64,000 nt of DNA from Microcaldota archaeon (lineage in GTDB: Archaea; Micrarchaeota; Micrarchaeia; Micrarchaeales; Micrarchaeaceae), in the NCBI GenBank assembly GCA_030040895.1, contig JASHSJ010000030.1:1-64000 (forward strand), written 5' to 3'. Position numbers and translations under genes: made by a program. Every line of letters begins with the position of its first letter. The stretch's first letter is position 1. Below the pieces are notes generated by a model, which was given only the letters and a program-made list of their open reading frames with translations, was not told where the DNA came from and did no database searches. Below, one piece after another: positions 36,614-45,583 of the stretch.

Positions 36614-37303
36614 ATGGACACAGAAAAATATACCCATTACTTAAAGGTGATGGCGGCTTCGCCAGTTGGCACCACCAAAAGGATAGCGAAGATATTGGCC
36701 GGAGCCGCAGACTTCGCCACCATAAGCGAGACCTTCATGAAGCAGGAGTATTTCTGGCTGGCAAGCCATATTATGCCATCCACGACCCTGATAGACATAG
36801 GGGCTAACATAGGGGATACTGCAATATATTTCGCGCAGTTCGCAAATATCAAGAAAGTAGTGGCGTACGAACCTATGCCGAATCTGTATGTGACGGCAAA
36901 GAGGAACATAGATATGGTGCCGTTCAAGGCAAAGATAAGCCTAAAGAACGCGGCTATAGGAACAACGGACGTAAAAAGGCTGCCGAGGGACGAGGGCAGC
37001 CACGTCAGCTCATACTCTGGCAGGAAGGACTCATTGAACGGAAGACTGGTGGAGTCAAGATCCCTTGAAAACGAGATCAGAGGCTTAAGAAACGTTGCGA
37101 TAAAGTGTGACTGCGAAGGCTCTGAATACAGTATATTCACTGAAAAGGTTAATCTTGCAAACGTCTATGCTGTGCAGATGGAATATCACAGCGGCGCCGC
37201 CCGCCTTGCAAAGGTTTTCAGAAAGAAGGGTTTTTCTGTAACATACAAAGATACCTTCAGGAAAGGAATAGGATATTTATATGCCATAAGGCCTTCCAAA
37301 TAG
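36614..37303 (+). CDS. FkbM-family methyltransferase
   Basis: TLIDIGANIGDTAIYFAQ; VVAYEPMPNLYVTAKRNI. Start moved to ATG 36614 because a TATA-like box overlaps the ORF-track start. Confidence 0.82.
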   Translation: MDTEKYTHYLKVMAASPVGTTKRIAKILAGAADFATISETFMKQEYFWLASHIMPSTTLIDIGANIGDTAIYFAQFANIKKVVAYEPMPNLYVTAKRNIDMVPFKAKISLKNAAIGTTDVKRLPRDEGSHVSSYSGRKDSLNGRLVESRSLENEIRGLRNVAIKCDCEGSEYSIFTEKVNLANVYAVQMEYHSGAARLAKVFRKKGFSVTYKDTFRKGIGYLYAIRPSK

Positions 37304-37333
37304 AATTTTAATCCTGAGCTAGAAAATAGATCT

Positions 37334-38440
37334 ATGAAAGAGGGAGTGGCGATAGTCGGAGCAGGCGTTGTAGGCCTTTCTCTTGCCAAGGAGCTTGCAA
37401 AGACCGGAATAAACGTGGACGTTTACGACTCAAAGGGGGACGTAAAGCAGGGGGCTGCCAAGGCATCTGGCATATTCTCCGTGGAAGGGCTTGCAAGGAC
37501 AGGTATCCAGTACAAGGGAGCGGTTGTCAATGCGCTTGATGGCGCCAAGATACACGCAGGCGGAGAGCTCTTCTCCGTATCCTCAAGAAGCACCAAGGCG
37601 TATGTTCTTGACAGGGGGATATTCGCCGAGATATGCGCTGATGAGGCAGCCAGGGCGGGGGCCAGCATTGTGCTTGGAGACAGAGTCACAAGGGAACGCG
37701 TTTTGGAGCTCAAAAAAGACTACAGAGTGGTAGTCGGAGCAGATGGGGCAGTATCTACAGTTGCAAGCGCATGCGGTTTCCCGCCAGTGAACGAGTATGT
37801 GCTCACTTACAAGGCCGAATACGAAGACGCAGTAATAGAAGATGCGCACAAAGTTGAATTGTTCTTCTCAAAGGGACTGACAACCAGGTTCTTCGGGTGG
37901 ACAGTCCCATACTCCGGTAGCAAGTTGGAAGTGGGAATAGGGATAAGCAACAGGAAAGGGGCCAGCAGTTACACCGCTTTCAGGAGGCTACTCACCAATC
38001 CTGACATAAAGTCTATGCTGAAAGGGGCCAAGATGTCAGCAGGATATGCGAGCATAATACCTATAGACGCAAGAAAGAAAACGGTAATCGGGAATTCGCT
38101 GCTGGTCGGAGACGCGGCTGGCCAGGTAAAGGCAACCACGGGCGGTGGCATAATATTCGGCGTTTCGTGTGCAGGGATAGCCGCAAAATGCATAAAGAAG
38201 TACATAGACAACGGGATCGGCTTGGGGGCCTATGAGGAAGAATGGCGCAAGGCGTTCGGCCTTGACCTAAGGCTTCACAAGATGCTGCATTCATACTATT
38301 CTGCGCTTGGAGAGAAGCGCTTCAAGCTCATGATGAAAAGCGCAAAACTCATGGGCTTTGAGAACTTCCTCGGCGCTTATGGCGACATGGACAGGCCGAG
38401 CCTCATCCTCAAGAGAATACTTTTCAGAGGATCAATCTGA
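37334..38440 (+). CDS. Geranylgeranyl reductase-family flavoprotein
   Basis: VAIVGAGVVGLSLAKELAKTGINVDVYDSK; VVGADGAVSTVASACG; LLVGDAAGQVKATTGGGIIFGV. Confidence 0.88.
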   Translation: MKEGVAIVGAGVVGLSLAKELAKTGINVDVYDSKGDVKQGAAKASGIFSVEGLARTGIQYKGAVVNALDGAKIHAGGELFSVSSRSTKAYVLDRGIFAEICADEAARAGASIVLGDRVTRERVLELKKDYRVVVGADGAVSTVASACGFPPVNEYVLTYKAEYEDAVIEDAHKVELFFSKGLTTRFFGWTVPYSGSKLEVGIGISNRKGASSYTAFRRLLTNPDIKSMLKGAKMSAGYASIIPIDARKKTVIGNSLLVGDAAGQVKATTGGGIIFGVSCAGIAAKCIKKYIDNGIGLGAYEEEWRKAFGLDLRLHKMLHSYYSALGEKRFKLMMKSAKLMGFENFLGAYGDMDRPSLILKRILFRGSI

Positions 38441-39832
38441 TCACATCGCAATCAGGGTATTGCTCGCCGTAGAGACTGCCGATATCAATGGCCCTGGATA
38501 TAGTCCAATTGCCACTACTGCTATCAGACATATTATCACGACAATTCCGATCGAAGTGCCCATCTTCAACGGCGTCTTTTCTATCCCGGAATACATGGAT
38601 ATGATTACCTTCGCGTAATAGTAGACGGATATGATGCTGTTTATCACACCAATCGCCGCCAGCCAAACCAGGTTTGCGCTTATTGCGCTAGAGAACAGCA
38701 AAAACTTTCCTATAAATCCTATGAATGGAGGTATGCCTATCAGTGACAGCATAAATACTGTAAGACAGAGCGCAGCCCACCGGTTCCTGGAAGCCAGTCC
38801 GCGATATTCCTGTATGCTTCTTACATTGTTAGATTCAAGCCACAAGATTATGGCAAACGCGCCTATTATCATGAACGCATGCGCAAACAGGTAGAACATG
38901 CTGGACTCAACGCCTAGCTGCGACGCAGCGGCTATCCCGATCGCTATGTAGCCAGCCTGTGATATTGATGAATATGCGAAAAGCCTCTTGACTTCGTTCT
39001 GCACCAGCGCAACTATGTTCCCGAAGAACATAGTTATGACTGCGAGTGCCTGTATCATGACCGAGAATATTGGTGAAAGATGCAGGAGCAGCACGAAAAG
39101 GATTTCGAGCATGGCGACGAACGCGACCTTCTTGTTAACTCCGGAAAGAAGCGCCGTTATGTTCGCCGGTGCGCCCTGATAAACGTCGGGTATCCACATA
39201 TTGAATGGAAATAACGCCGCATCGAACGATATTCCTGCTATGAAAAGCAGCAAGGACAGCATCACGAGATAGCTGCCCGCTATTCCGGGGTTTGCTATAT
39301 AGCCCATGAGGGACAGCGCGGGATCATATGGATATATCAGAATGACCGCGAATACGAGCATAGATACTGAAACCGCTGACATTATGAATAACTTCACGGC
39401 CGGCTCGACAAAGTTCTTGCCGTTTATTATTATCATAAAAGCGGTCGGTAGCACGGTCAGCTCTATCCCGAGCACTATCGTGACTATGGAGTTTGCCATA
39501 GCCACGACCAGTGCGCCAACCACCACGAACGAGAACAGCAACGAGAAGCTCGGATAGTCTGATGATCTATCGTATGATAGCAGGTTGATGAGCAATAAGG
39601 TGAACGAGAAGAGGAGAACGAACAGCATGGAGAATGGGTTTATGAGCAGCGCACCAAGTACCGAGTATGAATCTTGCAGATAGAGTGCGCATGCAGAAAC
39701 GGCCGCGAGCGCCACGAGTATCAGGCTGCTGGCCGCTAGCTGGATCGTTTTCTTCCTGTGGAAAACCCCCCCTATCGAAGAGAAGACCAGAAGGCTCATC
39801 AGGGCCACGATCGCGTATCCGATATCAGGCAT
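38441..39832 (-). CDS. nuoN: NADH dehydrogenase-like subunit N
   Basis: Proton-translocating antiporter-like subunit; FDAALFPFNMWIPDVYQGAPANITALLSGVNKKVAF. Confidence 0.9.
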   Translation of the reverse strand: MPDIGYAIVALMSLLVFSSIGGVFHRKKTIQLAASSLILVALAAVSACALYLQDSYSVLGALLINPFSMLFVLLFSFTLLLINLLSYDRSSDYPSFSLLFSFVVVGALVVAMANSIVTIVLGIELTVLPTAFMIIINGKNFVEPAVKLFIMSAVSVSMLVFAVILIYPYDPALSLMGYIANPGIAGSYLVMLSLLLFIAGISFDAALFPFNMWIPDVYQGAPANITALLSGVNKKVAFVAMLEILFVLLLHLSPIFSVMIQALAVITMFFGNIVALVQNEVKRLFAYSSISQAGYIAIGIAAASQLGVESSMFYLFAHAFMIIGAFAIILWLESNNVRSIQEYRGLASRNRWAALCLTVFMLSLIGIPPFIGFIGKFLLFSSAISANLVWLAAIGVINSIISVYYYAKVIISMYSGIEKTPLKMGTSIGIVVIICLIAVVAIGLYPGPLISAVSTASNTLIAM

Positions 39833-39838
39833 TAGTTA

Positions 39839-41254
39839 TCACACATTGAACAGGTTTGTAACGATGAACGGAAGCATTCCGAACAGAAATATGAAGAATA
39901 TCAGTATTGCCATGCCAGCCTTCTGGCTGAACCCTATGTACTCCTGGACCGGGAGCTTCTCTTTTGTTGATAATATTGATTTGTTTGCAACATAGTAAAG
40001 GAACGCGCCAATGAGTATTATTGCAATAATTGAAACTGCGCCATAAACGGAAAAAGCCGTTACAGCGCCTATGAATATCATTATGTCGCCGACAAACGTT
40101 GCTGTAAGCGGAACTCCGGTTGTTGCAAATATGCCCGTGATAAATGAATAAGCGCTGGATACTGATCCGGAGACTACGCCCCTTAGCGACCTTATGTCGC
40201 GCTCCTGGTAAGTGTGCTTCACTGAACCCGCGACAAGGAAGAGCAAGGATATTGCAAATCCGTGCGCAAGCATTGCGTATGCCGCCCCATAAATCCCGTA
40301 CGGATTTGCGCTTGATATTCCAACAAGTATTATGCTCATCTCTACTATCGTTGTATACGCTATGATCCTCTTGATGTCGTGTTCCGACATGAGCACGAAT
40401 GATATGTAGATGGCTGATAGGGTTGCCAGTGCCATTATGTATATCGAATATGTGCTTGATATTGGCAACATTTGGAAAACGAGTATCATGCCATAGCCTC
40501 CGAACTTTGTAAGGATTCCTGAAAGCACCATGGATCCTTGGGTTGATGCCTCAGTATGAGCGTCTGGCAGCCAAAGATGGAGCGGAAATGCCGGCATGTT
40601 TATCAGAAAGGCTATGAAAAGAAGCGCAAATATGAGGATCTGGACGTGCTGAGGGATGGATGATGCGCCTGCAATTATTGTAGATATGTCAAATGAGTGT
40701 ATAGGCGTATAGAAATAGATCAGAAGTATTGCAAAGAGCAGGAGTGAACTCGCAAATATTTCATATATTATGAACTTGATCGCCGCCCTTCTCCTGTTTG
40801 CGGATCCGAGCAGGTATATCATGAAGAACAATGTGATAACCCCTACGTCCCAGAATATGAAGAATATGAAGAGGTTTGAAGAGCAGAAAAGCCCTATCGC
40901 GGATATCTCAAACAGCAAGAGCAATGATGTGGCCGTATGCTCGCTCGATTTCTCCGGGTTTCCGGAATATATTGCCACAAATGCCACTATGGACGCCATG
41001 ACTGTCAGGGCAAGCGATATCGGAGTGAACTGCAGCGTGAACGATATGCCGAACTGGCTTATGTAATTGAAGTACTGCTCAGGGGCTGGAACAGCGCCAG
41101 ACAGAAACGAGCTGACGAGCGCGGAAACTGCAACAAGCATGGCAGCGGCGGAGAAGAGTGAACCAACGGCCCTTGAGCGCCTGGGCAGTGCAATTGCTGC
41201 GAGAAGCCCGGCAAAGAGCAGAAGCATTATTGCGCCTATGAATGGGAACATCAT
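39839..41254 (-). CDS. nuoM: NADH dehydrogenase-like subunit M
   Basis: FLINMPAFPLHLWLPDAHTEASTQGSMVLSGILTKFGGYG. Confidence 0.92.
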   Translation of the reverse strand: MMFPFIGAIMLLLFAGLLAAIALPRRSRAVGSLFSAAAMLVAVSALVSSFLSGAVPAPEQYFNYISQFGISFTLQFTPISLALTVMASIVAFVAIYSGNPEKSSEHTATSLLLLFEISAIGLFCSSNLFIFFIFWDVGVITLFFMIYLLGSANRRRAAIKFIIYEIFASSLLLFAILLIYFYTPIHSFDISTIIAGASSIPQHVQILIFALLFIAFLINMPAFPLHLWLPDAHTEASTQGSMVLSGILTKFGGYGMILVFQMLPISSTYSIYIMALATLSAIYISFVLMSEHDIKRIIAYTTIVEMSIILVGISSANPYGIYGAAYAMLAHGFAISLLFLVAGSVKHTYQERDIRSLRGVVSGSVSSAYSFITGIFATTGVPLTATFVGDIMIFIGAVTAFSVYGAVSIIAIILIGAFLYYVANKSILSTKEKLPVQEYIGFSQKAGMAILIFFIFLFGMLPFIVTNLFNV

Positions 41255-43038
41255 ATCACGACATATAAAACCGCGGCAGCCAGCACCAATACGCCTATGA
41301 CAAAGCCGATCACATAGTTATTTGTCTGGCCGTTTATCAGCGGCTTTGCGAGCTTTCCGGAATTTATTATGTTATATGAAAGCCGGTAGGTGGTGTAATC
41401 AAAATCAGAATCAAGCATTCCCATGATCTTGCCAACGTGCAGGAACATGCTGCATATTGCGAGATAGATCCCATTAGTTATGGCGTTGTTGTTGAGCGCT
41501 GCAAATATGTGCGAATTGTTCATCGAAAGGTAGAACCTGTTGCCCTTCACGTATACCAGATAGGCGATTATCAGCCCCGCAGCCGCAACCGCGTTTACCA
41601 CCAGCGCCTCGGTCGTGTTGGTACTCTGCAATACTAATGCATCCAATACGCCAGAATGAGGAAGCGCGAATACGATAGCTGCGAACAGGACGAGTACGGC
41701 GAGCACTATCGCGGGGATGATCATCGTGAGGGGCACGCTGTTCGCGCCGGCCCCTATTTCGTGCTGTGGATTCTTTCTCATCGGCAGGAACAGCCAGCGG
41801 AATATGTATACGCTTGTGCCAAGCTCGGCAAGCACTAATATCGCATATACAGCCACGTTTGAAGATACAGCTGATCCAACGGCGTATTTCCCGAAGAAAC
41901 CGCTCAGCGGGAAGAACCCGGCTATTGATAGGGTTCCTATCAACGCAGTTATGAATACCACCTTGCTCTGTCCGGTGTTGAATATCTTGAATATGTCTTC
42001 TTCGCCCTTGTTTGCCTTGATTATCGATCCTGCGCTCATGAAAAGCAGGGCCTTATAGAAGGCCTGTACGAAAAACAGTGCGAGGGCAGCATACACCTGC
42101 CCGAAGGCAAGCGGTATGAGCATTAGCCCGAGATCCTCTATCGTCGAATATGCGAGTATTTTCTTTATGTGCCTGGAAACCAGCGCATTCGTCACTCCGA
42201 TTATCACGCTCGCCATCCCGACTACGAGTATCAAGTACAGGAGGTAGGTCGTGTTGAACAGGGGCAGCATCAATATCACCAGGAACACTCCAGCCTTGAC
42301 CATGGTGGACGAGTGCAGGAAGGCAGAGACAGGAGTGGGGCCTTCCATGGCATCGGATAGCCATTCATGGAAAGGAAACTGTGCAGATTTTGTGAACGCG
42401 GCTATAAGCATAAGAATGCCGGCCAAGAACAACACGCCGGTTCCTGCGCCAGCAACAGGATACTGGAAGCCGCCCTGCGCTGTTGCCAGTATCACAACAG
42501 CAAGCAGCAGTGCGACGTCCCCGATTATTATCGTGGTTATTGCCTTCCTTGCGGCCGTTGGCGCGTGCTCCCTGTCGTACCAGAAGCCTATGAGAAGGTA
42601 GCTCGTTATACCGAGCATTTCCCAGGCTATGAGAAGCGTTATAAGGCTGGTAGACATTGCGAAAAGCATCATCGATGCCGCGAATACACACATCTCGAAA
42701 TAGTATCGCGGCTGCTCGCTCGGAACGTCCATGAACCCTATCGAATAGAGGAATATCAACGGCGTTATTATCGCAACTATGATGAGGAGTAGCAACTGGT
42801 ACGTGCTGGCAGTAGAAACCGACACTATGAATTGGTAGCTGCCTAAGTTGAACCAGTCGAATGATGCGGTGGCGCTCGGGTTGTACACGGTGATGTAGGC
42901 GACAATGGCAAGTGATGCGAGGCTGGCCAACAGCGCTATGTACTTGACTGGCTCGGGGTTGTTACGGAGCAGCAGGGCAAGCACGGCGGCGGCGAGTAAT
43001 GGGACAACAACTAGAATAGGCAGCATATCATTCACCAT
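41251..43038 (-). CDS. nuoL: NADH dehydrogenase-like subunit L
   Basis: WEMLGITSYLLIGFWYDREHAPTAARKAITT; QFPFHEWLSDAMEGPTPVSAFLHSSTMVKAG. Confidence 0.93.
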   Translation of the reverse strand: MVNDMLPILVVVPLLAAAVLALLLRNNPEPVKYIALLASLASLAIVAYITVYNPSATASFDWFNLGSYQFIVSVSTASTYQLLLLIIVAIITPLIFLYSIGFMDVPSEQPRYYFEMCVFAASMMLFAMSTSLITLLIAWEMLGITSYLLIGFWYDREHAPTAARKAITTIIIGDVALLLAVVILATAQGGFQYPVAGAGTGVLFLAGILMLIAAFTKSAQFPFHEWLSDAMEGPTPVSAFLHSSTMVKAGVFLVILMLPLFNTTYLLYLILVVGMASVIIGVTNALVSRHIKKILAYSTIEDLGLMLIPLAFGQVYAALALFFVQAFYKALLFMSAGSIIKANKGEEDIFKIFNTGQSKVVFITALIGTLSIAGFFPLSGFFGKYAVGSAVSSNVAVYAILVLAELGTSVYIFRWLFLPMRKNPQHEIGAGANSVPLTMIIPAIVLAVLVLFAAIVFALPHSGVLDALVLQSTNTTEALVVNAVAAAGLIIAYLVYVKGNRFYLSMNNSHIFAALNNNAITNGIYLAICSMFLHVGKIMGMLDSDFDYTTYRLSYNIINSGKLAKPLINGQTNNYVIGFVIGVLVLAAAVLYVVI

Positions 43039-43330
43039 ACTTTGAGAGCTTTGACACGTCCAGGCTCAGTTCAAACTTTGCCATGTATCTGTAGAAAGCA
43101 ACAAGTGCAATGGCCTCTGCTGCGGCTATCGTCCAGACGAGGAACAGCGGCAGCATGATTCCGCCTCCAACGTTAAAGAAGAAGAACACAACACCAAGCA
43201 ATGATGCGGAAACAAGTATCACTTCAACCGACAGTATCATTATGAGGAAGTGCCTGCTTGCGGCTATCCCCGCCACTCCTATCGCAAAGAGCGCGAAACT
43301 CACCAGTATGAAATATATCTCTAGTATCAT
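43028..43330 (-). CDS. nuoK: NADH dehydrogenase-like subunit K
   Basis: MILEIYFILVSFALFAIGVAGIAASRHFLIMILSVEVILVSASLL; start reset to the internal ATG at 43330. Confidence 0.88.
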   Translation of the reverse strand: MILEIYFILVSFALFAIGVAGIAASRHFLIMILSVEVILVSASLLGVVFFFFNVGGGIMLPLFLVWTIAAAEAIALVAFYRYMAKFELSLDVSKLSKYGE

Positions 43331-43803
43331 TTTGCCGCACCTATCCTCCTTAGTATGAGCACGGCCCCAAAGCACACGCCAAACATCGTGAGAGCCATTA
43401 TGTAGAATATGGGAGTGGATCCCTCGAACTGCTGCGCTATGCTTGCGCTGTTGAACTGGCTCTGCGCCATGCCTGTGAAGTTCATGGTCGTGAGCGGATA
43501 CGCTATTACAGCGAACAGCAGTATGCTCATCGCGGAGAGGATTGCCACCCTGCTGTAGCTGAATTTTGAATACTGCATTGATGCGGCCCCGACAAACAGG
43601 AACGTGGACACTCCCCCTATCATCACGAATATCTGTATGGCTGCAAGCAGCGTCTGCCCCATGAACAGGAATATCAATGAGTTCAGGAGGAAGATCATGG
43701 ACAACGAGAGCACTATGTGCAACACATCCTTGAGCAGGAACATCAGGACGGCAGCAATGACAGTAATTAGAGAAACCAGTATGAACGCCTCAAATACTAC
43801 CAT
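43327..43803 (-). CDS. nuoJ: NADH dehydrogenase-like subunit J
   Basis: Multi-TM protein in NuoJ position; VGGVSTFLFVGAASMQ. Confidence 0.85.
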   Translation of the reverse strand: MVVFEAFILVSLITVIAAVLMFLLKDVLHIVLSLSMIFLLNSLIFLFMGQTLLAAIQIFVMIGGVSTFLFVGAASMQYSKFSYSRVAILSAMSILLFAVIAYPLTTMNFTGMAQSQFNSASIAQQFEGSTPIFYIMALTMFGVCFGAVLILRRIGAAK

Positions 43804-43819
43804 CTTACCACAGCGGCCC

Positions 43820-44200
43820 TTACTTCAGCTCCTCGGGCCTCTTTATCAGATCCCTCCTGTCATATACCTCAAAATCTGTGCTCTTTGAAAGTACCAAACA
43901 ATCCGTGGGGCATACTTCCTCGCAAAGCGCGCAGAAAAGGCACCTCTCCAGATTGATCTCAGGAAACAGCTTTGTTCCAGCGGGCTTGAACGCGGTATCC
44001 GCCTCGCCTTCGACCATGACTATCGTCTGGTTTGGACAGATCCTCGCGCATGCCGCGCAGTTTATGCAAGTCCTCATGTCGAGCTTGTGTATGCCCCTGT
44101 AGTTATCAGTGAGCTCTTCCTTGTGCTCGGGAAATTCGAGCGTGAAGGGTTCCTTGAACGCCTGCTTGACAACCTTTTCAACAGGTCCGAAAGCCATCAT
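43820..44200 (-). CDS. nuoI: NADH dehydrogenase-like subunit I (2x 4Fe-4S)
   Basis: CINCAACARICP and CLFCALCEEVCP; start approximate (44200 or 44197). Confidence 0.92.
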   Translation of the reverse strand: MMAFGPVEKVVKQAFKEPFTLEFPEHKEELTDNYRGIHKLDMRTCINCAACARICPNQTIVMVEGEADTAFKPAGTKLFPEINLERCLFCALCEEVCPTDCLVLSKSTDFEVYDRRDLIKRPEELK

Positions 44201-44204
44201 ATCA

Positions 44205-45260
44205 CTAGTACACAAATAGAACGAATGTAAGTAATAAATTAACTACTGAAAGCGGCATTAGGTATGACCATCCAAGCCTGAGGAGCCTGTCTATCCTCAT
44301 GCGGACGGTTGTTGCTCTTATTGCTATCACGAACAGCGTTATCAGTACCACCTTGAGAAAGAGCCAGAATATGCCCGGGAGGAACGATGGGCCCAGCCAG
44401 CCTCCGAAGAACAGTATGCTTATGAGGAGAGCACCAACAAGGACCCTCACATAGTCAAGAAACAGCACGAGTCCATAGTACGGAGCGCTGACATCGGTGA
44501 GCCAACCTGCTATGAGCTCACTGTCTGCTTCTCTCAGGTCGAACGGAGGCCTGTCGAGCTCTCCCAGCATGCACACGAAGAATGCAACAAGGCCAAGCGG
44601 CATGAGTATGAAATACCAGATATGCGACTGCGCATTGACTATATTGTAGAAGTCATAGCTGTTTGCCAGCAATGCGACGGCCGCTATGACCATCAGTATC
44701 GGTATCTCGTAGCTGAGCATCATGACTACGGACCTCTGCGCAGCTATAGACCCGAATTTATTGCCGCTGGTCCAGCCAGCCAAGAACACTATTATCGGAG
44801 TCAGTGAGAGCAGCACGAATACCAGGATCAGGCCTATGCTGGTGTCAAGGCCGACAAAGGTCGGTGACAGGGGTATTATAGTGAGCATAAGCACGAAGAG
44901 CGACAGCATCGCCGGTATGCATGTCTCGAATATTATTGCGTTTGCATCGCTGGGCGTTATGTGCTCCTTTGAAATCAGCTTGACAAGGTCTGCGAGATTC
45001 TGCAGGAAGCCCCATGGGCCAACGTATGTCGGGCCGTGCCTGGACTGGAACCTTGCCATCAGCTTCCTCTCTATCCACCCGAATACGTATGAAAATATAG
45101 AGAATATTACTGACAGCACCACCAGGTAGACTACGATTGATACAAGCAGCGACAGCGCGCTCAGATACGGGACGTTGCCCAGCGCTCCAGCGATATATCC
45201 TTCTACGGCGCCGTATAATGATGCGACATACGGGGATGTTATGCTTATTTGACCACCCAA
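44205..45260 (-). CDS. nuoH: NADH dehydrogenase-like subunit H
   Basis: ERKLMARFQSRHGPTYVGPWGFLQNLADLVKLISKE; LDRPPFDLREADSELIAGW. Confidence 0.94.
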   Translation of the reverse strand: MGGQISITSPYVASLYGAVEGYIAGALGNVPYLSALSLLVSIVVYLVVLSVIFSIFSYVFGWIERKLMARFQSRHGPTYVGPWGFLQNLADLVKLISKEHITPSDANAIIFETCIPAMLSLFVLMLTIIPLSPTFVGLDTSIGLILVFVLLSLTPIIVFLAGWTSGNKFGSIAAQRSVVMMLSYEIPILMVIAAVALLANSYDFYNIVNAQSHIWYFILMPLGLVAFFVCMLGELDRPPFDLREADSELIAGWLTDVSAPYYGLVLFLDYVRVLVGALLISILFFGGWLGPSFLPGIFWLFLKVVLITLFVIAIRATTVRMRIDRLLRLGWSYLMPLSVVNLLLTFVLFVY

Positions 45261-45307
45261 TGATAATAGTATAAAAGATTTAAATAAGAAAGGTAGATGG
45301 TAGTGAC

Positions 45308-45583
45308 ATGAAGCTTGAGGAGCTTAGCGAGGCTGCCAGGACAGCAATAAAGTCTGGCAGCATGAAGATGAGGCTGAAGCGCGCTGGCATGTTCCAGGTG
45401 CAGACGTTTACCATAAGAAGGGTGAGGCTGGGAAACGACGAGTTCGTCGAGCTGTTCCTGGGAAAGGTAGTGGACATTGGAGAGCTTACAAGGCTTGCAA
45501 ACGAGGCAGGATTGCCAATAGAGGCAGAGAACGGAAGGGCTTTTCCCAGTGGAAGGGGAGCCGTGGACTACGCCGGCCTGTGA
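45308..45583 (+). CDS. Hypothetical protein, 91 aa
   Basis: Isolated ORF diverging from nuoH; MKLEELSEAARTAIKSGSMKMRLKRAGMFQVQTFTIRRVRLGNDEFVELFLGK. Confidence 0.6.
   Translation: MKLEELSEAARTAIKSGSMKMRLKRAGMFQVQTFTIRRVRLGNDEFVELFLGKVVDIGELTRLANEAGLPIEAENGRAFPSGRGAVDYAGL

Noticed and set aside
41656-42792. Multiple plus-strand ORFs antisense to nuoL
   Set aside because: Mirror frames of a long, clearly identified coding gene; compositions are not protein-like. The same reasoning was applied to the other antisense ORFs in the track.
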